From Microbacteriaceae bacterium (GTDB lineage Bacteria; Actinomycetota; Actinomycetes; Actinomycetales; Microbacteriaceae), in contig JAAZFP010000302.1 in NCBI GenBank assembly GCA_012511645.1, forward strand, positions 1-6,783: DNA of 6,783 nt, read 5' to 3'. Below are positions 1 through 5,002 of this stretch, piece after piece. The translations under genes and the position numbers were made by a program. A model generated the notes under the pieces. The model was not told the origin of the DNA. It saw only the letters and a list, made by a program, of their open reading frames with translations, and ran no database searches. Positions within the stretch are counted from its first letter, which is position 1, and every line of letters begins with the position of its first letter.

Positions 1-876
1 GCGGGTGTCGACGAAGATCACGTTGTCGTGCGCGAGGTCTTCACGCAGTGCATCGACCGTGTATTCGATGAGTTCAGACTGCTCGCCGAGGATCGCCGGG
101 CCAAGTTTGTTCTGCACCTTCATGCGACCAAAATAGGCGTGCGCGTCGGGCTGACCACTCAAAAGCTCGTCGACAAAACCCTGCTCGTCGTCGTTCTTGA
201 GATATTTACCCCACCACGAGAAATTGCGTTCGTAGCCGACAGTCGATGCGGCGATCGCACCGAGCGCCTTACCACAAGCCGAACCTGAGCCGTGGGCGGG
301 CAGCACCTGCACATAGTCGGGCAGGGTGAGAAACTGATTCTTCAAGCTCTTGAAGAGATCTTTCGCGCCACCAAAGCGGGTGTCAATAAACCCTGCCGCC
401 TCGTCGAGCAGGTCGGGGCGGCCGAGATCACCAACGAACACGAAATCACCCGTCAGCATGAAGCCAGGCTCTGACGACTGCGCGCCATCAGTGACGAGAA
501 AGGAGAGGTGCTCGGGGGTGTGCCCCGGGGTATGCACTGCCCGCACGGTGATGTTGCCGAGCTGAATCTCGTGCCCGTGCTTCATGCGCACGGCACTGTC
601 GAAATCGCTGCCATACGTCCAGTCAGGCCCACCCTCGTCAGAGACATACATCTGCGCGCCGGTCGCAGCGGCGAGCTCTCGGGTGCCCGAGAGGTAGTCG
701 GCGTGAATATGGGTTTCGGTGACGGCGACGATCTGCATGCCGTTCTTCTCGGCAATAGCAAGGTAGTCACCCAGGTCGCGGCGCGGGTCAACGACGATCG
801 CCTCGCCCTTCGCCTGACAGCCGATAAAGTAGCTCGCCTGGGCGAGATCCTCGTCATAAATTCGTTCGAGCAGCAT
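1..876 (-). CDS. Persulfide dioxygenase-like MBL-fold hydrolase with C-terminal rhodanese region (3' end beyond window)
   Basis: This is a metallo-beta-lactamase-fold protein of the ETHE1/CstB type. The family oxidises glutathione or other low-molecular-weight persulfides to sulfite with a mononuclear iron in the cytoplasm. The 292 visible residues show the metal motif THIHADY (H56, H58, D60), PGHT (H119), TGDFVFVGDLGRPDL (D144) and PAHGSGSACGK (H195). STVGYERN near residues 211-218 is typical of the dioxygenase-rhodanese fusions. From about residue 265 the sequence turns into the start of a rhodanese-like domain (VIFVDTR at 286-292) and leaves the window open, so the rhodanese cysteine cannot be seen. 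Related fusions are about 450 residues long. The ATG is preceded by an AAAGGGGA ribosome site about 8-10 bases upstream. It is the last visible gene of an operon with two Cys-rich mini-proteins and a thioredoxin, opposite a CstR-like repressor, which supports sulfane-sulfur detoxification. A glyoxalase II role is less likely because of the SACGK and rhodanese signature. Confidence 0.9.
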   Translation of the reverse strand, partial: MLLERIYDEDLAQASYFIGCQAKGEAIVVDPRRDLGDYLAIAEKNGMQIVAVTETHIHADYLSGTRELAAATGAQMYVSDEGGPDWTYGSDFDSAVRMKHGHEIQLGNITVRAVHTPGHTPEHLSFLVTDGAQSSEPGFMLTGDFVFVGDLGRPDLLDEAAGFIDTRFGGAKDLFKSLKNQFLTLPDYVQVLPAHGSGSACGKALGAIAASTVGYERNFSWWGKYLKNDDEQGFVDELLSGQPDAHAYFGRMKVQNKLGPAILGEQSELIEYTVDALREDLAHDNVIFVDTR

Positions 877-922
877 GATCAGTTTCCCCTTTCTGAGGTG
901 TCAGTGTGTGGTCAGCGGGCAA

Positions 923-1039
923 TCAGTGGCCGGCGCAGCGGTCGGCTTCGGGCACGCCGTAGAGGGCTTCCTCGATGTGCTGGCCACAGCCAGCCCAGGT
1001 CGGCTTGTTGCAGGTTGAACAGGTGATTCGTGCGCACAT
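923..1039 (-). CDS. Cys-rich mini-protein, 38 residues (short paralog)
   Basis: A very small protein with cysteines at 2, 7, 10, 18 and 35 and a core TCNKPTWAGCGQH (9-21). It aligns without gaps to the 61-residue protein at 1492-1677: about 20 of the first 38 residues are identical, including all five cysteines and His21. The C-x2-C plus C-x2-H arrangement looks like a small zinc or other metal knuckle. The thiols could equally carry persulfide sulfur; neither role is shown. A ribosome site (GAAAGGA) lies 8-9 bases before the ATG, and the gene sits between thioredoxin (54-base gap) and the MBL-rhodanese gene (46-base gap), all on one strand, so it is probably co-transcribed. It lacks the C-terminal tail of its paralog, ending at CAGH. 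I recall similar short 'TWAGCGQH' proteins as unnamed hypotheticals in other genomes, but know no assigned function. Conservation between the two copies is the main evidence that it is a real gene. Confidence 0.82.
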   Translation of the reverse strand: MCARITCSTCNKPTWAGCGQHIEEALYGVPEADRCAGH

Positions 1040-1093
1040 ATGAGTGGGTCCTTTCGAAGTGACATGTTGCAGATTGTGAGTGATCTATGGGAG

Positions 1094-1468
1094 TCAGGCG
1101 ACTGCGGAAGCTTCGCGTTCTGCGAGTTGTCGACGCACGTCATCCATGTCGAGGTCGCGTGCGCCCTGGATGAGCTGGTCGAGCTGCGCGGGCGGGAGTG
1201 CGCCAGGTTGGGAGTAAACCATGATCCCGTCACGGAACACCATGAGAGTCGGGATCGAGGTGATGCGAAACTCCGCAGCGAGTTGCTGCTCGGCTTCGGT
1301 GTCGACCTTGCCGAACACAATGTCGGGGTGCTGCTCGGAGGCTTTCTCAAAGGTCGGGGCAAACGATCGGCAGGGGCCACACCACGCGGCCCAGAAATCA
1401 ACGAAAACGATGCCGTCATCGCCGATAGTTTGCGTGAAGTCAGTGTAAGTCAGGTTCTTGGTTGCCAT
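1094..1468 (-). CDS. trxA: Thioredoxin with C-terminal extension
   Basis: A cytoplasmic thiol-disulfide reductase of 124 residues. The active site is WCGPC at residues 29-33 (C30, C33) inside FVDFWAAWCGPC. The cis-proline loop is SIPTLMVFRDG (P73), and the Asp of VFVDFWA corresponds to the buried acid of the family. No signal peptide is present. The canonical fold ends near residue 105; the last 18 or so residues (from about RDLDMDD, 104-110) are a charged, probably helical extension. An AAAAGAG ribosome site lies 8-10 bases before the ATG. The gene lies 23 bases downstream of the 61-residue Cys-rich protein and upstream of the 38-residue one, in the operon that ends with the persulfide dioxygenase. 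In that setting the likely job (inference) is to reduce protein or small-molecule persulfides, or to recycle the thiols of the mini-proteins. It is unlikely to be the only thioredoxin of the cell, so the symbol is generic. Confidence 0.95.
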   Translation of the reverse strand: MATKNLTYTDFTQTIGDDGIVFVDFWAAWCGPCRSFAPTFEKASEQHPDIVFGKVDTEAEQQLAAEFRITSIPTLMVFRDGIMVYSQPGALPPAQLDQLIQGARDLDMDDVRRQLAEREASAVA

Positions 1469-1491
1469 GGTTTGTGCTCTTTTCGTTTGGG

Positions 1492-1677
1492 TTAGCGGCC
1501 GAAGATTCGGGAGAAGAAGCCCCCGCGTTCAGCCTTGGCCGCATCGATTTGGGCTTGAGTGTGCTTGCCGTTGCACCACTGCGACGCGGGCACACTTGCT
1601 TTGACCATGGCAACGTGCTGCCCGCAGCCCGCCCAGGTCGTCTTGTTACACGTTCGGCAGGTCGTCGCCCGGCACAT
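1492..1677 (-). CDS. Cys-rich mini-protein, 61 residues, first gene of persulfide operon
   Basis: Cysteines lie at 2, 7, 10, 18 and 35, with the core TCNKTTWAGCGQH at 9-21 and VPASQWCNGKH at 29-39. It then has a charged linker (QAQIDAAKAER) and ends in a hydrophobic-basic tail, GGFFSRIFGR. The N-terminal 38 residues are about half identical to the protein at 923-1039. The tail, absent from that copy, could be a short membrane-contact or partner-docking helix (inference). The start at 1677 has a strong GAGGAG ribosome site 5-6 bases upstream; an upstream in-frame ATG at 1740 would place the operator inside the gene and has no such site. It is the first gene after the divergent operator region, so it should be the most directly regulated gene of the operon. 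A thiol- or metal-binding role is plausible from the cysteine pattern, but no function is known to me. Confidence 0.87.
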   Translation of the reverse strand: MCRATTCRTCNKTTWAGCGQHVAMVKASVPASQWCNGKHTQAQIDAAKAERGGFFSRIFGR

Positions 1678-1697
1678 CGTGTTCTCCTCAAACTCAG

Positions 1698-1713
1698 ATA
1701 CCCCATGGGGTAT
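1698..1713. promoter_or_regulatory. Operator 1 for CsoR/CstR-type repressor (perfect palindrome)
   Basis: ATACCCCATGGGGTAT is a perfect 16-bp inverted repeat. The C-run/G-run arms flanked by AT-rich ends match the kind of operator bound by CsoR/CstR/RcnR-family repressors. It lies 20 bases upstream of the first gene of the leftward operon, in its untranslated leader if the promoter at 1730-1760 is used. Assignment to the adjacent repressor is by position and motif style. Confidence 0.8.
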
Positions 1714-1729
1714 TATCATGACTGGAATA

Positions 1730-1760
1730 ACTATACCCACGGGGGTATTCTGTTTGTCAA
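1730..1760 (-). promoter_or_regulatory. Candidate promoter for the persulfide operon
   Basis: Read on the minus strand, TTGACA (1760-1755) is followed 19 bp later by TATAGT (1735-1730), a perfect -35 and a 5/6 -10 match for a sigma-70-type promoter. The spacer is longer than the 17-bp optimum. The start site would fall near 1722, giving a leader of about 45 bases that contains operator 1. No equally good promoter was found on the plus strand for the repressor gene. Confidence 0.5.
1733..1748. promoter_or_regulatory. Operator 2 for CsoR/CstR-type repressor (near-perfect palindrome)
   Basis: ATACCCACGGGGGTAT repeats the design of operator 1, with 6-bp outer arms ATACCC/GGGTAT and only the central bases asymmetric. 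Its centre lies 35 bp from that of operator 1. It overlaps the -10 and part of the spacer of the leftward promoter candidate, so a bound repressor would block RNA polymerase directly. Confidence 0.75.
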
Positions 1761-1771
1761 GTCAGGTTCAT

Positions 1772-1793
1772 TCGACACAAGGTCGACACAAGG
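1772..1793. repeat. Perfect 11-bp tandem duplication in repressor leader
   Basis: TCGACACAAGG occurs twice back to back with no mismatch. It lies between operator 2 and the repressor start codon (28 bases before the ATG). It could be a recent slippage duplication or an extra regulatory element; the sequence alone does not decide. Confidence 0.9.
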
Positions 1794-1821
1794 AATTCGG
1801 CATCACGGAAAGGCAGGGGCC

Positions 1822-2112
1822 ATGCAGCATGAGACAGACACCACTCAGGAGCGGCACGACGCGGAGGCGAAGCGCAAGGTGATCAACCGACTGCGCCGCG
1901 CCCACGGGCAACTCGCTGCGGTCATCAACGCAGTTGAGCAAGATGCGCACTGCCGAGACGTTGTGCACCAACTCTCCGCCGTCTCGAAAGCACTCGACCG
2001 GGCCGGGTTCCTCGTCGTCTCCAGCGCGTTGAAAGAATGCCTCAACAACCCCGAGGCAGACGGTGCCCCAGATCAAGACGAACTCGAAAAACTCTTCCTC
2101 ACCCTCGCCTAA
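1822..2112 (+). CDS. CsoR/CstR-family transcriptional repressor, probably persulfide-sensing
   Basis: A 96-residue all-helical repressor of the CsoR/RcnR/FrmR/CstR superfamily (DUF156). These proteins bind GC-run operators as tetramers and release DNA on metal or thiol modification. Visible marks are the basic helix KRKVINRLRRAHGQLAAV (18-34), HCRDVVHQLSAVSKALDR (43-60, with C44) and LKEC (C73). Set against the remembered Mycobacterium tuberculosis CsoR sequence, C44 and C73 match copper ligands C36 and C65, but the position of its third ligand H61 is Ala69 here. Two cysteines without the His is the pattern of CstR-type sensors, which respond by forming di- to tetrasulfide links. The dioxygenase, thioredoxin and paired operators next door fit that reading. 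The start at 1822 follows AAAGGCAGGGG; no other in-frame ATG lies near, although the frame stays open far upstream. A copper-sensor role is the main alternative, but no copper ATPase or copper chaperone is seen in the window. Confidence 0.9.
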   Translation: MQHETDTTQERHDAEAKRKVINRLRRAHGQLAAVINAVEQDAHCRDVVHQLSAVSKALDRAGFLVVSSALKECLNNPEADGAPDQDELEKLFLTLA

Positions 2113-2124
2113 CTCGCCGAACTC

Positions 2125-2148
2125 GGTTGCGCGAGCGAGCGCGCCACC
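2125..2148 (+). terminator. Stem-loop between repressor and efflux gene (possible terminator or attenuator)
   Basis: GGTTGCGCG and CGCGCCACC pair with one mismatch (eight base pairs) around the 6-base loop AGCGAG, 13 bases after the repressor stop. No run of T follows, so a classical rho-independent terminator is not established. The hairpin could lower read-through into the downstream transporter gene or stabilise the repressor mRNA. Confidence 0.35.
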
Positions 2149-2182
2149 ATGCCGTCAAGATTCATGAAGAACAAGGATCCCC

Positions 2183-3460
2183 ATGCCAACATCAACCGGC
2201 CCGATACGGGCGGCGAACGACAACACTGCGAAGGTCGCGACCGCCGTAGGGGCGGGGCTGCTCGCTTTACTCGTGCTGGTGTCGGCGATGCCGCCGCTTG
2301 GCACCGCCGCCTACCTCGCGGGCCTACCGCTCGCGGCCGAAGACCTGGGCATTACCACGGGTGCCGCCCAGCTCACGCTGACCGTCTACATCATCGGGTT
2401 AGCTGTGGGGCAGCTCGTGATCGGCCCGCTGTCAGATAGGTCGGGTCGTCGCATGCCGCTGCTGATCGGCATCGTCGCATTCGTGGTGTTGAGCGCAGCC
2501 ATTGCTTTCTCGCCAAACCTTGAAGTCATGCTCGTGCTGCGGTTCTTGCAGGGATTCGCTGCTAGTGCTGGCATGGTGCTCGGCCGTGCGATCGTGCACG
2601 ATCTGGTGCAGGGTGATCAAGCGGCCCGCGCACTGAACATGATCACCGCCGCGGGTCTCATCGTGCCCGCACTCGCACCCGTGCTTGGCTCCGCGATCCT
2701 CGCCGTCGCCGATTGGCGCGCGATCTTTCTCGTACTCGCCGCTCTCGGCGCCGCCGTCGGGGTGTGGAGCGCAATCAAGATTCCAGAAACCAACCTCGCG
2801 CGAACAGCACCCGGGCGAGCGCCCGCAACCGGGCAGGGCCCGGGTGGCCCACGACCCGCGCAGAAGGCTGCGCCAAACCGGCTGAGATTCATTATGTACA
2901 CGGCGGTCGTGAGCCTCGCGTTCATGGCGATGTACGCCTATATCTCGTCAGCACCGTTCGTGTTTCAGCAACTGCACGGGTTCTCGCCAGCCGGTTATGC
3001 GCTAACGGGTGCCGTGATCTCGCTCATCATGGCGGGGGTGGGCATTGTCGGCTCACGCCTCATCGGGCGCACCACCAAGTTCGGCACCCTCACCGCGTCA
3101 CGCGCAGTGAACCTCGGCCTCATCGTGCTCGTCTTGGGGGCAGTGCTGGTGCTCGCGACCGTGTTCACCGAAGCCCACGTGGCCTGGTACATTGCCGCAC
3201 TCACGATCGCCGCAGCACCCGTGGCGCTGCTCTCAGGCAGTGCCACTGCCCTGGCCATGGATGCGAGCCCGCTGCCGGGCGGCACCTCTTCGGCGATCAT
3301 CGGCTTCACCCAGGCGCTGCTGGGGGCCGCAGCACCGCCGCTCGTCGGCATGCTCGGCGTTGACGCGCGGCCGATGGCCGTGGTGCTGGTCGCCGCGGCG
3401 ATCCTCGCGCTCGTTGCCGGGCGCATTGCAGCAAGCAACGAGAGGGGGCGCGATGCCTGA
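2183..3460 (+). CDS. Bcr/CflA-type drug/proton antiporter (MFS, DHA1)
   Basis: A 425-residue major facilitator superfamily exporter, expected to drive small-molecule efflux across the cytoplasmic membrane with protons. About 12 hydrophobic segments are visible, six on each side of a Pro/Gly/Ala-rich central loop (about 203-235). Motif A is GPLSDRSGRR (81-90) between helices 2 and 3. The stretch LRFLQGFAASAGMVLGRAIVHD (119-140) and the IPET signature after helix 6 (200-203) are typical of the Bcr/CflA branch. Length fits the family (about 400). The start has an AAGGA site 5-6 bases upstream; the roughly 16 polar residues before helix 1 are ordinary. It follows the repressor by 70 bases in the same direction, with a hairpin between, so it may share the repressor's transcript. 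The substrate cannot be read from the sequence; the link to sulfur stress is only by position. The next gene starts inside its stop region. Confidence 0.92.
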   Translation: MPTSTGPIRAANDNTAKVATAVGAGLLALLVLVSAMPPLGTAAYLAGLPLAAEDLGITTGAAQLTLTVYIIGLAVGQLVIGPLSDRSGRRMPLLIGIVAFVVLSAAIAFSPNLEVMLVLRFLQGFAASAGMVLGRAIVHDLVQGDQAARALNMITAAGLIVPALAPVLGSAILAVADWRAIFLVLAALGAAVGVWSAIKIPETNLARTAPGRAPATGQGPGGPRPAQKAAPNRLRFIMYTAVVSLAFMAMYAYISSAPFVFQQLHGFSPAGYALTGAVISLIMAGVGIVGSRLIGRTTKFGTLTASRAVNLGLIVLVLGAVLVLATVFTEAHVAWYIAALTIAAAPVALLSGSATALAMDASPLPGGTSSAIIGFTQALLGAAAPPLVGMLGVDARPMAVVLVAAAILALVAGRIAASNERGRDA

Positions 3461-3806
3461 ACCGGAGGCAGTACTCCGTGAGCTGGGCTCTGAGGCGATG
3501 CGCGCGATGGAGCAGGCCTCAGGCGGATCTTCGGTGTGTAGTTTCACGAAAGCCGGTGTCTCGGTGCCTGGCCTCAAGTATGCGGAGGGCAGATGGGCTG
3601 CACTGCGCGAACTCAGATCGCAGGGCGTGGAATCAGCATCGGCTGCGACAGCGGCAGGGGCAGCAGCAGCGACTCTCGCCGATCTCTGGCGGGGCCATCT
3701 TGCAGATGTGCAACAAACCGGGGCAAGCCGCGACTGGGTTGCATATCGCAGCGGCGGCATCGACGCCCTCACTGAATTCGAGGATCGGGTGCGATACCCG
3801 CATTGA
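3453..3806 (+). CDS. Uncharacterised 117-residue protein coupled to the efflux pump gene
   Basis: The ATG lies 8 bases before the end of the pump gene, with AGAGGGGG 5-8 bases upstream inside that gene, the usual layout for translational coupling. The protein looks soluble and mostly helical: an acidic start (MPEPEAVLRELGSEAMRAME), a region SVPGLKYAEGRWAALREL (37-54), an Ala-rich run at 61-75 and a more ordered C-terminus (DWVAYRSGGIDALTEFEDR). There is one cysteine (C29), with no signal peptide or membrane segment. I do not recognise a family. Third codon positions are less GC-biased than in the pump gene, and part of the Ala run is built from GCA/GCG repeats, so composition gives only moderate support for coding. 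The overlap, ribosome site and clean end 3 bases before the convergent TDT gene favour a real gene. A cytoplasmic accessory protein for the exporter is a guess. Confidence 0.65.
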   Translation: MPEPEAVLRELGSEAMRAMEQASGGSSVCSFTKAGVSVPGLKYAEGRWAALRELRSQGVESASAATAAGAAAATLADLWRGHLADVQQTGASRDWVAYRSGGIDALTEFEDRVRYPH

Positions 3807-3809
3807 GGG

Positions 3810-4925
3810 CTACTCCCAGATCGAGCCGCTGCTGATGCCGCGAAACGTGCGCCACGCAAGCACGAGCCACAGCACGATCAGCACGATCGCGCCCACCACC
3901 CCGAGCCCAAGCACCAGGGATGAATCGAGGCGGGAGCCGAGCACGATCCCGGCGACTGTCCACGCGCCGAGGGGAAACGTGAACCCCCATGAAGCGACCG
4001 AGAATGGGAGGCGCTGGTACCCGCGCTTCAGCACGGCAAGCCCAGCGATCGCCCACCACAGGCCAAAGCCCCACACTGCGAGCCCCGCGAACTCGGCGAC
4101 CGGCACGATATCGGTGGAGGCAACCCCTGCACGCACGGATGCGTCGGTGAGGAGAGTGAGGTTCAGACCGATGAGCCCGGCGGGCCCCATGCCGATGAGC
4201 AGGCTCGGGGCGAGCTGTGCCGGCGGGAGCGGGCTGGTTGCGCTGCGAAAGATGAGCACCGCGGTGATTGCTAGGTAGAGCATGCCGCCCATACCGAGCG
4301 CGATCCATGACACCCACAGCAGTTCACGAGCAAGCAGATCGCCCGTGTGAATGAGCGGTGCCAGCGCGGTCGGAATCACGATGGTGACCACAGGTGGAAT
4401 GAACCACGCACCGGTAATCGCGGGGGCAGGGGTGTCGCCGCGCGCAAAAATTCGCGAAAGAAACGCGACACCGAAAATGAGCGCGAGTGCCCCGCCAATC
4501 GCAGCGAAGATCGCGACGAGGGCCACGGTGGCGGGTTCGCCGAACAGCGATTGTCCGCTGCGGCCGAGCGCTACCGCGAGGGTGAGAAACCCGCCGCCGA
4601 ATGTTGCGCTCATGCCGCCCTTCACCGGGTGGGCGAGATCGGCGCGAGCCGCGCTCGGGTAGCGTACCCATCGTGCGGTGGTGAGGCCGAGCACGATCAC
4701 GCCGACCCCGAGTGCCAGCACGAGGAACACCGTCGCGAGTGCAGATGTGGCTTCGGGTAGCACTCCGGCTTCGCGCAGGGCGGTGAAGATTGTCGAGATG
4801 ACCGAGGTGCCCATTACGGCGGCACCCCACCCCGGGGCGAACCCTCGAAGACTAAATTTGGCCGCCGGGGCCGTTGTCGTGGGGCCCTGGTGTTCTGTGC
4901 TCGCAGAGGTCATGTTCTCTTTCAT
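3810..4925 (-). CDS. TDT-family membrane carrier (TehA/SSU1/Mae1-like)
   Basis: A 371-residue integral membrane protein with about ten hydrophobic segments, as in the tellurite-resistance/dicarboxylate transporter (TDT) family, which includes the TehA anion channel, yeast SSU1 sulfite pump and Mae1 malate carrier. Family-like stretches are PGWGAAVMGTSVIST (31-45, helix 1), GAWFIPPVVTIVIP (172-185), PSLLIGMGPAGLIGLN (240-255) and ASWGFTFPLGAWTVA (311-325, helix 9). A polar, Thr-rich N-terminus of about 24 residues precedes helix 1. The first ATG (4925) has no clear ribosome site, whereas Met5 (4913) is preceded by AAAGAG at short spacing, so translation may start there. The gene is convergent with the 117-residue gene (3-base gap) and lies 77 bases after the lipoprotein gene on the same strand. 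The substrate is unproven; sulfite export would fit the persulfide dioxygenase nearby, while C4-dicarboxylate or other anions remain possible. Confidence 0.85.
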   Translation of the reverse strand: MKENMTSASTEHQGPTTTAPAAKFSLRGFAPGWGAAVMGTSVISTIFTALREAGVLPEATSALATVFLVLALGVGVIVLGLTTARWVRYPSAARADLAHPVKGGMSATFGGGFLTLAVALGRSGQSLFGEPATVALVAIFAAIGGALALIFGVAFLSRIFARGDTPAPAITGAWFIPPVVTIVIPTALAPLIHTGDLLARELLWVSWIALGMGGMLYLAITAVLIFRSATSPLPPAQLAPSLLIGMGPAGLIGLNLTLLTDASVRAGVASTDIVPVAEFAGLAVWGFGLWWAIAGLAVLKRGYQRLPFSVASWGFTFPLGAWTVAGIVLGSRLDSSLVLGLGVVGAIVLIVLWLVLAWRTFRGISSGSIWE

Positions 4926-4936
4926 GGTTCTTGAAC

Positions 4937-4969
4937 GTAGCGCAAGTTGCGTCGAAAACTGAGCGCTAC
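4937..4969. repeat. Inverted repeat GTAGCGC...GCGCTAC upstream of the TDT gene
   Basis: Perfect 7-bp arms at 4937-4943 and 4963-4969 are separated by 19 bases, 12 bases before the TDT start codon. A smaller hairpin, CGCAA-G-TTGCG (4941-4951), overlaps the left arm. It could be an operator, or an mRNA hairpin limiting read-through from the lipoprotein gene. No T-run and no convincing promoter were found beside it. Confidence 0.4.
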
Positions 4970-5002
4970 AACTTCTGTCGGCCTGCAGCGCTTCGCGGAG
5001 CT

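Noticed and set aside
521..533. CCCCGGGGTAT resembling half of the repressor operator inside the dioxygenase gene
   Set aside because: Only one arm matches, the left AT-rich end is missing, and the bases encode the conserved TPGHTP metal-binding region.
1462..1821. In-frame upstream extension of the repressor gene
   Set aside because: It would run through the operators and antisense to two small genes. The family starts close to the basic helix, and the ATG at 1822 has its own ribosome site.
3786..3800. CGGGT-GCGAT-ACCCG hairpin as a terminator between the convergent genes
   Set aside because: The stem is only 5 bp, lies within the coding end of the 117-residue gene and has no T-run on either strand.
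3233..3859. Minus-strand frame across the end of the pump and the 117-residue gene
   Set aside because: It is antisense to the pump's conserved helices, with low-complexity Ala/Arg/Ser composition and no ribosome site or domain.
4657..4669. GGGTA-GCG-TACCC inverted repeat inside the TDT gene as another repressor operator
   Set aside because: The arms are in the opposite order to the ATACCC...GGGTAT operators and lie deep in coding sequence; probably chance.
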